Source: Candidatus Krumholzibacteriia bacterium
Lineage (GTDB): Bacteria; Krumholzibacteriota; Krumholzibacteriia; LZORAL124-64-63
NCBI GenBank assembly: GCA_016744705.1
Contig: JADGDU010000018.1
Coordinates: forward strand, 37,625 to 101,624
Direction: 5' to 3'
Length of the DNA: 64,000 bases
The translations under genes and the position numbers were made by a program. Numbering within the stretch: position 1 is the first letter of the stretch; each line of letters opens with the position of its first letter. Shown piece after piece: positions 47,301 through 54,090 of the stretch. The notes beneath the pieces were generated by a model. It had not been told where the DNA came from. It saw only the letters and a program-made list of their open reading frames with translations, and ran no database searches.

Positions 47301-47874
47301 GGTGGTGGTGCCGGTGGCCCTCCTGCTTATTTTCCTGGTCCTTTACCTACAATTCCGATCTGTGGGCACAACGACCATGGTTTTTGCCGGGGTGTTTGTG
47401 GCCTGGGCCGGGGGGTTCCTCATGATCTGGCTGTACGGTCAGCCCTGGTTTCTGGATTTCTCAATCTGGGGTGTGGACCTGCGTAGCCTGTTTCATATGC
47501 ATCCATTGAATTTGAGTGTTGCTGTGTGGGTGGGGTTTCTGGCTTTGTTCGGTATTGCCACCGATGATGGGGTGCTGATGGCCACCTACCTGGATCAGAG
47601 TTTTCAGGGACGGAAAAACCAGAACCAGAAGGCCATTCGAAACACAGTCATCGAAGGCGCTGCCCGTCGGGTGAGACCCGCCCTTATGACATCGGCCACA
47701 ACGATTTTGGCTCTTCTGCCTATTTTAACCCTGGACGGCCGTGGTGCCGACATCATGATTCCCATGGCCATCCCTTCTCTGGGGGGAATGATGATGGCTC
47801 TTTTGACCTTGTTCATCGTGCCGGTTTTGTATAGCTGGCGACGTGAACGAGGTAACGTTGCGCCAGCAGAATAA
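44305..47874 (+). CDS. CusA/CzcA-family heavy-metal RND efflux pump
   Basis: 1189-residue inner-membrane proton-driven pump, slightly longer than E. coli CusA (1047). It has the HME-RND start (LDNKLIIFLLVLLAIGWG, VDAIPDLGENQQILFTEWPG, QVTYPLTSALMGLPHV), TM4 with GIAIAIGTMVDMGVIMVDN, and the proton-relay-type second half with FGIATDDGVLMATYLDQSF. The CusA-like segment LVMLQSGMRAPMGVKVKG is present. An extra polar stretch near residues 710-760 (Arg/Tyr-rich) and a longer loop near residue 1040 account for part of the extra length. ATGA overlap couples it to the CusB gene. The GTD-type metal-efflux features suit Cu/Ag more than Zn/Co/Cd (inference). Confidence 0.9.
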   Translation: MSRENMETPQGFWADLIGFCLDNKLIIFLLVLLAIGWGAVVSPFDWQNSWLPRDPVPVDAIPDLGENQQILFTEWPGRSPQDLEDQVTYPLTSALMGLPHVRTVRSYSFFGFSSIYVLFEEGTEFYDSRSRILEKLNSLPGGTLPPGVKPALGPDATALGQVFWYTIEGRDEQGRPAGGWDLAELRKVQDFQIRDALLAAGGVAEVASVGGFEQEYQVEVDPEALLLYDVTLPQVSRAVSQSNADVGARSLEINRVEYVVRGVGTVTSITDLEESVVAVRENVPVLLADVATVSLGPALRRGVLDKEGAEAVGGVVVVRYGENPLEVIRKVKERIQEIAPSLPQKVLADGRTSKLTIVPFYDRSGLIIETLDTLREALSLEILLTIIVIIVMVGNMRAGLLVAGLLPLAVLMSFIAMKVFKVDANIVALSGIAIAIGTMVDMGVIMVDNILRRQEQAPGAPLRSVIHQAGSEVAGAIATAVATTVISFLPVFTLIAAEGKLFRPLAFTKTFALASSVIVALVVIPPVALLILRGRKPAGSQAGVTWWQNKKYRNWIPAFLAVILLANMWLPLGPERSLILNILFVLVLAGGLLLLFGFFGKAYPRILAVCLNNKQAFLMLPLLVMIAGTLVWRSLGQEFMPPLDEGSFLYMPTTMPHASIGEATDVLSHLDRAIGSIPEVEQVVGKLGRAQTALDPAPISMVESVINYKSEYKRNERGRRQRYRYDRQDEQFLRDESGQLIPDNGGRYFRQWREEIESADDIWNEIVRVTKLPGTTSAPKLQPISTRLVMLQSGMRAPMGVKVKGPSLEAIEKAALAIEKHLKDVPAVQASTVIADRMVGKPYLELVIERKAIARHGLTIAAVQDVVQTAIGGTTATTTIEGRARHAVRVRYARERRDDLEAIEAILVHGSDGVPVPMGDLVQMRYVRGPMTIKSEDTFLIGYVIFGGEPGVAEVEVVEAARDHLRQLQDSGGMNLPEGVNYAFAGSFENQVRSEKTLRVVVPVALLLIFLVLYLQFRSVGTTTMVFAGVFVAWAGGFLMIWLYGQPWFLDFSIWGVDLRSLFHMHPLNLSVAVWVGFLALFGIATDDGVLMATYLDQSFQGRKNQNQKAIRNTVIEGAARRVRPALMTSATTILALLPILTLDGRGADIMIPMAIPSLGGMMMALLTLFIVPVLYSWRRERGNVAPAE

Positions 47875-47925
47875 TTTCTGGCGCACCTTTTGCTTCCGTG
47901 CCATGATTGTGGAGGAAAATATTTC

Positions 47926-47952
47926 GTGTCGGTTTAAGATCGACACCTTTTT
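47926..47952 (+). terminator. Terminator after the efflux operon
   Basis: GTGTCG and CGACAC pair around a 9-base loop, then CTTTTTG. It lies ~50 bases after the CusA-like stop and before the lipoprotein gene. Confidence 0.7.
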
Positions 47953-47975
47953 GTGGTTGAATAACGGAGGCTAAA

Positions 47976-48725
47976 ATGAAGAACGTGCTGAAAATTATCG
48001 CTATGGTGGCCGTGGTCGCCATGATGTCCGGCTGTGTGCAGATGCACATGGACACCGAAATCAAAAAAGATGGCTCTGGCGTCATGGACATGACTCTGTC
48101 CCTGAGTAAAGTTCTGACCGATGCTGTTGAAGAGATGGGCACCGAAGGCATGGATGATGATATCGGTAACATCACCGAACTGCTGGATATCGATAAGAAA
48201 GAGCTCGAAAAAGCCGTCAAGGGTCATGATGTGAAAGTAAAAAAATACAAACGCAGTGTGGTTGATGGCCGCGAAACACTGAATGTTGCTTTCGAATTCA
48301 AAAACCTTGAGGGCCTGAGCTTTGCCATGAGCGAAGTGATGGGCGAGGGCGACGGTGGCATGGCCATTATCGACCTTGGTGATGGTCAATATGCCTTGCG
48401 TCCTTACGAATACAACTGGCCTGTAAGTGAAGAAGAAGTCGCTGAAGAGGCTGAAGAAGAAATGGACAGCGATGACATGGACCCCGAGGCCATGCAGAAG
48501 CAAATGGAACTGATGGGCAAGCTCATGGGTGCCATGGGTGAGCTGGAAGTCAGCATGAAAATCACCGTACCTGGTGACATCATTGAAAGCAATGCTCCTG
48601 TGGTGGAAGACCGCACCAGCATCTGGACCATCAACTCCAGCAACATGATGACGGCCGGCGGCGACATGGAACCCAACATCATCTTTAGCTCCAAAGGGCT
48701 CAAGTTGAAGGCCATCAAAGAGTAG
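47976..48725 (+). CDS. Lipoprotein of unknown function (LppM-like layout)
   Basis: 249-residue lipoprotein with a signal peptide and lipobox MSGC (Cys20). The mature part starts with beta strands VQMHMDTEIKKDGSGVMDM, the self-closing pattern of LppM-type domains. It has an acidic Met-rich middle (~145-190, EEEMDSDDMDPEAMQKQMEL) and a final beta segment. CGGAGG lies seven bases before ATG. The Met/Asp-rich stretch could bind metal, and the gene follows the copper-type efflux operon, but a terminator separates them, so any link is a guess. Confidence 0.65.
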   Translation: MKNVLKIIAMVAVVAMMSGCVQMHMDTEIKKDGSGVMDMTLSLSKVLTDAVEEMGTEGMDDDIGNITELLDIDKKELEKAVKGHDVKVKKYKRSVVDGRETLNVAFEFKNLEGLSFAMSEVMGEGDGGMAIIDLGDGQYALRPYEYNWPVSEEEVAEEAEEEMDSDDMDPEAMQKQMELMGKLMGAMGELEVSMKITVPGDIIESNAPVVEDRTSIWTINSSNMMTAGGDMEPNIIFSSKGLKLKAIKE

Positions 48726-48758
48726 GCATTGGGATTCCCAAAAGTTCATTGTGAACGT

Positions 48759-48797
48759 CGACCCCGGAAGATTTTCTTCTTCCGGGGTCGTTATTTT
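48759..48797. terminator. Strong terminator between convergent genes
   Basis: CGACCCCGGAAGA pairs perfectly with TCTTCCGGGGTCG around a 6-base loop, and TTATTTTT follows on the plus strand. It terminates the lipoprotein gene and abuts the hipA stop on the minus strand. Confidence 0.9.
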
Positions 48798-50098
48798 TCA
48801 GAGAAACCCAACCGATGGTTGGCGCCAACCTGGTAGGCAATTTCCTCTGACACTCCTGCTGAATCGGCAAATTCTTCCCACTTGGAAACCGCTGTGCGCA
48901 CCTGTTGGAGCAAATCTTCTGCACGGCCGCGTTGGATGGAGGCGTTCCTGGCGCAGGCCTTGAAGTCTTCACGGGTGAAGCCGCTGCGTTTGCCATTGAG
49001 GGACATTTGATGCTCACTGGTCCAGTTCCCATGAGGATTGTAACTGTAAGTCATGTCGAAGGCGGGGGAGAGAGCCCATTGTCCTGACTGGTCCATCAGG
49101 TAACTGATGTTTTTCACATGATCATCCTGATTGCGAGCCATGATGTTAAAGGCCATGCGGCGAAACTGTTCTTCAAGGCTCTCCATGGGCATGCCCAACT
49201 TGCGGATGGTGCGCAAGGCCTGTTCATAGGAATGGGCACCTGCCTGTTTAAAATCAAAATGCTCCATGGCGCAGAAGGATTGCATGTGGACCTTGCGTCC
49301 GCTCTCAGTGCGATCAAAACGGCGGGTCATAAAGTGGTTGCGTCCGTTCTCACGCAGCACCCGGGATTCTTTCATCTGGATGCCCGCCGCCAAAGCCATG
49401 TTGTAGTATGCGTATTCGATGAGCCCATAGCCTGCCGCGTCTTCCAGTTCCTTGTCTTTGTTTCCGGAAACACCATCAAATTTTAAAAGCCAATATTGGA
49501 AGCCTTTCTCGGTTTCGATCTGGCCAGAACGGACTTCCTGAGTTTTGGGGTTCCAGGCGATGATGGCTTTGGCCCGAGCGCCCCCTGCGCTGGTCCCCAC
49601 CCGCAGTATTTTCTGGAGCGATTCTTGTCGCTTGGGAGCCTCAAAAGAACCTTCAAGCTGGCTGCGTTTGGTGAGGATTTCGCTGGCCAAATCCACCAAA
49701 GCTTCCAGGTCGATTTGTTCAGATTCGGCGGCGTGAGGGCCTTCTCGGGGATAATATTCCAAAGCCCCCATACCGCGATCGCCCGTGTAGCAGAGGCGCT
49801 CAACGGGGTTAAAATTACCGGGATCACGCCCTTCTCTCACGAGCCAGGCCGCGATGAGGGCGTTGCCATAATCATCGGGCAGAGAATCGGCCAGCAGGCC
49901 AGGCAGTCCATGGAAGGTTTCCCGGGACAAGGCGGGGAAGGAGTAGATCTGATCTGATAGCGGCATGGTCAGGGGCGCTATTTCAATTCCGCTGTTTCTG
50001 AATGCGGGATCATATTCGAAGTGGCCCAGTTGGGTTTTCGTATTCCAGGAGACGGCCCCAATGGTTTTTCCCCAGAGTTTGATTTCGGCAATGGTCAT
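48791..50098 (-). CDS. hipA: HipA-family Ser/Thr kinase toxin
   Basis: 435-residue kinase of type II HipBA systems. The N-terminal subdomain has LPGLLADSLPDDYGNALI. The Gly-rich phosphate loop is in VGTSAGGARAKAIIAW (~165-180), a region where E. coli HipA carries its regulatory Ser150. The catalytic loop NIMARNQDDHVKN and metal-binding AFDMTYS are intact, so it should be an active kinase; E. coli HipA phosphorylates glutamyl-tRNA synthetase. Its start overlaps the antitoxin stop (ATGA, 50095-50098). The length is that of full HipA, not the short HipT form. Confidence 0.93.
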   Translation of the reverse strand: MTIAEIKLWGKTIGAVSWNTKTQLGHFEYDPAFRNSGIEIAPLTMPLSDQIYSFPALSRETFHGLPGLLADSLPDDYGNALIAAWLVREGRDPGNFNPVERLCYTGDRGMGALEYYPREGPHAAESEQIDLEALVDLASEILTKRSQLEGSFEAPKRQESLQKILRVGTSAGGARAKAIIAWNPKTQEVRSGQIETEKGFQYWLLKFDGVSGNKDKELEDAAGYGLIEYAYYNMALAAGIQMKESRVLRENGRNHFMTRRFDRTESGRKVHMQSFCAMEHFDFKQAGAHSYEQALRTIRKLGMPMESLEEQFRRMAFNIMARNQDDHVKNISYLMDQSGQWALSPAFDMTYSYNPHGNWTSEHQMSLNGKRSGFTREDFKACARNASIQRGRAEDLLQQVRTAVSKWEEFADSAGVSEEIAYQVGANHRLGFSEK

Positions 50099-50445
50099 TT
50101 GTCATCCTCCCAGGACCAGGGGGACGAAGGCTCTGTTTTGTCGGGGGCCGAGGATGCTCGCTGGCGTTTTTTGCCGTTCATTTTGACTTGCTGGATGGGG
50201 CTGATGGCAGGCTCGGGGATGAGCGCCTCCAGGTTTTCCAACAGTTGCAGGGCTCGCAAAATGCGAATCAAATTCGTGACGTGGGTGGACTCACCATGCT
50301 CCACCCGGTGCAAGGTCCGCTTGGATACGCCGGCTTCTTCTGCCAAAGTGCTTTGGGTCCAGTTGCGGTTCAGGCGGTATTGGGCGATACGGCGGCCCAG
50401 TTCCTGGATGGAAGCATCGTCGGAGAGGTCCTTTTGGAATTTCAT
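50095..50445 (-). CDS. hipB: HipB-like HTH antitoxin
   Basis: 116-residue DNA-binding antitoxin. The Xre/Cro HTH reads IAQYRLNRNWTQSTLAEEAG, then VSKRTLHRVEHGESTHVTNL (~19-60). A helix follows (LIRILRALQLLENLEALIPE), and the tail is basic then acidic and unstructured (KKRQRASSAPDKTEPSS). HipB proteins neutralise HipA and repress their own operon through palindromic operators. Two palindromes lie just upstream, one touching the ATG. Confidence 0.9.
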   Translation of the reverse strand: MKFQKDLSDDASIQELGRRIAQYRLNRNWTQSTLAEEAGVSKRTLHRVEHGESTHVTNLIRILRALQLLENLEALIPEPAISPIQQVKMNGKKRQRASSAPDKTEPSSPWSWEDDK

Positions 50446-50515
50446 AAGGTGACACCTTTGGCTGGATAAGTGCAGTTAATGGTGTTAATGTGCCACAAGT
50501 GGCGACAAAAGTCAA
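50446..50515 (-). promoter_or_regulatory. Predicted hipBA promoter and operators
   Basis: On the minus strand TTGACT (50515-50510) is a -35 candidate; the -10 is weak. A perfect palindrome GCCAC-AA-GTGGC (50492-50503) falls in the spacer/-10 zone. A second, AAGGTG-A-CACCTT (50446-50458), abuts the hipB ATG and contains its ribosome site. HipB binding here would block transcription and perhaps translation. Only position and symmetry support this. The two half-sites share CCAC/CACC-like bases but are not identical. Confidence 0.5.
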
Positions 50516-50717
50516 TGGTGAAAGTTGTCCAGGTTTTTGAGGGGCCAGGCAATTCTTGCCCATGGCTTGTGGATTTAGGCTGAGTTAGGGCCGAAACAAA
50601 CCCGGGGAAAGAACTAAAAGGAAGAATTGCATTTTTTCAGGGTGGTATTCAAGACTCTATCGTTTAAAATATAGGAGAAGAAGCAGTGACGATCTCAAAT
50701 ACCGGAGGCGAAAGCTC

Positions 50718-52328
50718 ATGTCCATTCACAAACCTATCATCCTGATTCTGCTGGTCGGTATGGTTCTCAGTTTTGGCGGTAATGCCTGGGCTGCCCCTGA
50801 GAATGACCCCATCATTCGCATGGACAGCAATACCAAAATGGAAGTTGATCTGGGCATGATGGTGTCTGATCTGGTGCCACTTTTGTTGGAGGGGCTGGCC
50901 GAAGAAGATGAAGAAAGCGTGGCCATGATGAGCTTTCTTTTGGAGCAGGTGGGCATTGATGCTCTGCAGTTGATGAAAGTGGAATCGAAGCAAACCAAGG
51001 ATCGCTCTACCAGTAAAATGACCATCACGCTGGATCCGGACAAAAAGGATCGTTTGCTGCACCAGCTTTACACCGTTGCCAACGGCAAATGCCGATTTGG
51101 GAGCAACGTACAAAAAGATGATCTGGTCATGTTCATGACCTTGCATAATTTTTCATCCTACCTGGATATTATCCTGAAATTTGTGGCCAGCGAAGAGATG
51201 AGTGAGATTTTTGGAGATCTTCCCGTGGATGAATTTGGTGACCTGAATTTTGATGGTTTCGCTCCCCGGGTGGAGTTGGTGCCACTGCTTTCCGGAGAAC
51301 TGGATTTCTTTGTTCTTGAATCTCCTGAAGGCGAAGCGGTTTCCCCTCTCAACGCTCCGTATTTCCTGGTCCTCGGTAGCACCGACGGGTTTGCCTTGCG
51401 AGATAAGATTCTGGAAATTGCCACCATGATGGGTGGCCAAGGTGGAGCCGGAATAGCCAGCATGATCGAGTCCATGGAAGCGGAGCAAGTGGGGGATTTT
51501 GAATTGGTGGAGTTTCCCTTTGGTGGTGCCATGGCCGTCAGCCAGGATTTCCTGGTGCTCAGCTTGGCCCCGGCCTCTCTGCGGCCAATGCTCACCGGAG
51601 AAAACCGTGGTTTGAAGGTTCCTGAGGGCATCGAATGGGTATACATGGATGGGCCAAAATATGGTCAATACATGGAGTCACTCATGGATCTGACAGCTGC
51701 CTATTCCGATGAGGGTGATTTAGAGACGGCTTTAATGGTGAAGGCATATTCCATTCTTTTTGAATATTTGGAGACCGAGGAAATTCTCGTCAAAAGCCAG
51801 TCCAATGGAATGGTCATCACCACCGAGGTCAATGGACCGGTCCTCACCGGTTTGTACAAAATGACCCTGGCCATGTTGGCCGAGTTGCCGGCCATCATGG
51901 AGATGCAACGACTCCAGGAAGAAGAAGATTCGGCCCTCACTGAATATCAAGAGGCCATCTCAATGATGGACGATGTCCTGATGTATTACGCCGAAAACAA
52001 CAATGGTACCTATCCCGAATCTTTGGATGATTTGGTGACCGAAGGATATTTGGATTATGTGCCCATGCAGGGTGAAGTGAAGCCAGGGGAATATGCGGAT
52101 GGGTATTATTCCTACCATCTTCTGCGGGATGAAGCAGGGGTTCCTGATGGATTCTTCCTTTTCCTTTATGGTGGTGGAGAAGGCACTGGCTTCGATGTTT
52201 ACACACCCGAAAACCTGGCAGCTGAAGATGTGAATTTCCAAATTGCCCGCGACGGCATTCCTGACGGGGTGGTTTCATTCTGTTACGATGGAACGGCCAT
52301 TGCCCAGGGTAAAGTATTCTTCGAATGA
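50718..52328 (+). CDS. Large secreted protein with a pilin/GspG-like C-terminal region
   Basis: 536-residue exported protein with a signal peptide (IILILLVGMVLSFGGNAWA). Residues ~30-400 are an acidic alpha/beta region, with strands ELVPLLSGELDFFVLE and MAVSQDFLVLSLAP, and no family I can name. The last ~130 residues begin with a helix (EYQEAISMMDDVLMYYAENN) and continue NGTYPESLDDLVTEGYLDYVP, which resembles the globular part of type II secretion pseudopilins, followed by strands. CGGAGG is seven bases before ATG. It is divergent from hipB and ends at a terminator. Confidence 0.65.
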   Translation: MSIHKPIILILLVGMVLSFGGNAWAAPENDPIIRMDSNTKMEVDLGMMVSDLVPLLLEGLAEEDEESVAMMSFLLEQVGIDALQLMKVESKQTKDRSTSKMTITLDPDKKDRLLHQLYTVANGKCRFGSNVQKDDLVMFMTLHNFSSYLDIILKFVASEEMSEIFGDLPVDEFGDLNFDGFAPRVELVPLLSGELDFFVLESPEGEAVSPLNAPYFLVLGSTDGFALRDKILEIATMMGGQGGAGIASMIESMEAEQVGDFELVEFPFGGAMAVSQDFLVLSLAPASLRPMLTGENRGLKVPEGIEWVYMDGPKYGQYMESLMDLTAAYSDEGDLETALMVKAYSILFEYLETEEILVKSQSNGMVITTEVNGPVLTGLYKMTLAMLAELPAIMEMQRLQEEEDSALTEYQEAISMMDDVLMYYAENNNGTYPESLDDLVTEGYLDYVPMQGEVKPGEYADGYYSYHLLRDEAGVPDGFFLFLYGGGEGTGFDVYTPENLAAEDVNFQIARDGIPDGVVSFCYDGTAIAQGKVFFE

Positions 52329-52358
52329 TTTAGATGGATTGGTAAAGCGCTTCATCTC

Positions 52359-52394
52359 AGCCCCCTGGCCAGTTTTGGGTCCAGGGGGCTTTCT
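52359..52394 (+). terminator. Terminator after the secreted-protein gene
   Basis: AGCCCCCTGG pairs with CCAGGGGGCT around a 12-base loop, followed by TTCTT on the plus strand. Confidence 0.8.
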
Positions 52395-52458
52395 TGTATG
52401 GGGCTTCCTATAACAAGAGTCTGAAGACAGTTGATGTTAATCTTCTTGTCCAAAACGA

Positions 52459-52483
52459 AAAGAGGATTGCGGTTGTCCTCTTT
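52459..52483 (+). other. Hairpin in the leader of the SnoaL-like gene
   Basis: AAAGAGGA and TCCTCTTT pair around a 9-base loop, about 60 bases before the SnoaL-like start. It could be a leader structure or a weak attenuator; TTT but no longer T run follows. Confidence 0.35.
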
Positions 52484-52545
52484 GGGGCTATCCTATTCTT
52501 ACAGCCAAACTGTAGCGTTCAGTCCCAAATCCAAAGGATCAGTCC

Positions 52546-52935
52546 ATGCCCACCAACACAGATATCATTGCAACCCTCTATTTAGCTTTTGGCAATGGAG
52601 ATATCCCCACTGTTCTCGGCATCTTGTCTGAGGATGTCAGTTGGACGGAGGCGGAAGGATTGCCATACGGTGGACTCTACATCGGCCGCGATGCGGTGAT
52701 GGAAAATGTATTCATGAAGCTGGGAAGCGAATGGAACGACTTTTCAGCAGAGGCTAAAGAGTACGTCTCTCAAGGGGATTCAGTGGTGGCCATTGGTCAA
52801 TACAGTGGAACGTTCCTGGCCACCGGCAAACCATTTGTCGCACCCTTTGCTCACATTTGGAAAATGCGAGATGGGCAAGTCCACACCTTCCAGCAAATCA
52901 CCGATACGGTGTTGATGCAGGCAGCAATGAGCTAG
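52546..52935 (+). CDS. SnoaL/NTF2-like protein
   Basis: 129-residue soluble protein with the SnoaL-like polyketide-cyclase/NTF2 fold: IIATLYLAFGNGDIPTVLGI, EDVSWTEAEGLPYGGLYIGR, EYVSQGDSVVAIGQYSGTF, FVAPFAHIWKMRDGQVHTFQ. These one-domain proteins form a conical pocket and have varied or unknown substrates. No signal peptide. The Shine-Dalgarno before ATG 52546 is weak. It converges on the SDR gene with a hairpin between them. Confidence 0.8.
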   Translation: MPTNTDIIATLYLAFGNGDIPTVLGILSEDVSWTEAEGLPYGGLYIGRDAVMENVFMKLGSEWNDFSAEAKEYVSQGDSVVAIGQYSGTFLATGKPFVAPFAHIWKMRDGQVHTFQQITDTVLMQAAMS

Positions 52936-52948
52936 AATAAAAATGATT

Positions 52949-52982
52949 GGGAGTTGAGGAGGTTGCGCACTCCTCAATTCCC
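52949..52982. terminator. Hairpin between convergent genes
   Basis: GGGAGTTGAGGAG pairs with CTCCTCAATTCCC (13 bp with one G-T pair) around an 8-base loop. On the minus strand it is followed by a T-rich run (CATTTTTATT), so it best serves the SDR gene. Confidence 0.75.
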
Positions 52983-52988
52983 AGGAGT

Positions 52989-53690
52989 TTAAAACGGGTT
53001 CGTGGCAAAAACCGAAAACTCAGGAATAAATCCCCGATCGTCAATTTCCAGAGCCCCGACAATGGCGGCGGCTATTTCATCCGGACGCAACTTCGAATCT
53101 GACAGTTCCTGTTCATGCCCCACTTTGGCAAAAAATGGTGTTTGCACCTCACTGGGGTTGACCAAAGTCACCCGCACATTGTGAGGACGCAACTCTGCTC
53201 GCCAGCATTCGGTCATGCCCCGTAGAGCGAATTTGGAACCTGAATAAGCAGTGGAATTTTTCCCGCCGCCCAGTCCTGAAGTGGAGGAGATGTTCAGCAT
53301 GTGCCCTTTGTTCTGCTTCACAAAATGTTTTGCCGCTTCGCGGCCCATGAGCATGGCGCCCGTTACGTTGGTGGCGAACATGGCCTCAAATTTTTCTTTG
53401 TCCATTTCCACCAGCGGGGCGAAATAGCCAAAGCCCGCGTTGTTGACTAGAATATCGATGCCGCCAAAGGCTTGCACGAAAGTCTCCAAGGTGGCTATGG
53501 TATCCGCTTCCTGGCTGACATCTCCCTGGATGGCCATGACTTGCAGTTCCTGGGCAGCCTTGGATAACTTTTCTTCATTGCGGCCCATGATGGCCACTTG
53601 GGCTCCTTTTTCTTTTAAAGCTTTGGCGATGCCAAAGCCAATGCCTTCACTGCCGCCGGTGATTAATACGCGGGCTCCTGAAAGTTCCAT
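52989..53690 (-). CDS. Short-chain dehydrogenase/reductase
   Basis: 233-residue cytosolic NAD(P)-dependent oxidoreductase. It has TGGSEGIG for cofactor binding, GDVSQEAD, NNAGFG and the catalytic Ser (NISSTSGLG) with YSGSK. NPSEVQTPFF is the typical segment after the active site. ATG 53690 is chosen because AAAGGAG precedes it; the frame continues to 53732. The sequence resembles general 3-ketoacyl-ACP-reductase-like SDRs; the substrate is unknown. Confidence 0.9.
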   Translation of the reverse strand: MELSGARVLITGGSEGIGFGIAKALKEKGAQVAIMGRNEEKLSKAAQELQVMAIQGDVSQEADTIATLETFVQAFGGIDILVNNAGFGYFAPLVEMDKEKFEAMFATNVTGAMLMGREAAKHFVKQNKGHMLNISSTSGLGGGKNSTAYSGSKFALRGMTECWRAELRPHNVRVTLVNPSEVQTPFFAKVGHEQELSDSKLRPDEIAAAIVGALEIDDRGFIPEFSVFATNPF

Positions 53691-53761
53691 GAGTGATTTC
53701 TCCTTTTGGGTCGTGGTCGTCACGCGATTCATTATTCTGTTTATGATGTGTTCAGAATAAG

Positions 53762-53977
53762 TTGAAAGGTCTTTCCCGCCACTGTAAATTCCCTGAAAAT
53801 TTGGCCCGGCGGGTGGACCAGGCCATGAACGAATTAGGGATCACCATCCTCGGTTCTGCCGGTAACTTCGACAAAGTTGAAGACCAGGGTGTGAGCAATG
53901 AGTTGTGAACCGAAGAGAAATATCCGGTCCGCATGGTGCAGCGTGACCATGGTCCCCATGGTGATTTCGAAGACTGA
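53762..53977 (+). pseudogene. Gene remnant or recoded small gene with an in-frame TGA
   Basis: A frame starting at TTG 53762 reads 48 codons (with RRVDQAMNELGITILGSAGN, then VEDQGVSNEL), meets TGA at 53906, and goes on in the same frame for 22 codons (TEEKYPVRMVQRDHGPHGDF) to a second TGA ending at 53977. Both parts look like real protein by residue make-up, and a rho-independent terminator follows at 54030. There is no ribosome site, and the upstream side is blocked by a stop, so I call it a 5'-truncated, nonsense-mutated remnant. Selenocysteine decoding is the less likely alternative. I do not recognise the family. It fills most of the 400-base gap between the SDR and TonB-receptor genes. 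Confidence 0.35.
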
Positions 53978-54029
53978 TGGGCGAACTAGCGGTATGACGT
54001 TGGTCCTATTTCATGTATATATTAGATCG

Positions 54030-54058
54030 GCACGCCACTGATGGCGTGCCCATTTTAT
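54030..54058 (+). terminator. Terminator with no intact gene before it
   Basis: GGCACGCCA pairs with TGGCGTGCC around CTGA, then CATTTTATA on the plus strand. The only plus-strand candidate upstream is the interrupted frame 53762-53977. Confidence 0.75.
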
Positions 54059-54090
54059 AGAAGTCCAGAGGCCAAAGGATTTGCCCGAAA

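Noticed and set aside
47934..48749. 271-codon minus-strand frame opposite the lipoprotein gene
   Set aside because: The plus strand has a clear signal peptide, lipobox and ribosome site; the minus frame is His/Phe-rich noise.
52394..52585. 63-codon plus frame before the SnoaL-like gene, with a hydrophobic stretch
   Set aside because: It begins inside the terminator tail, lacks a ribosome site and overlaps the better-supported SnoaL-like start.
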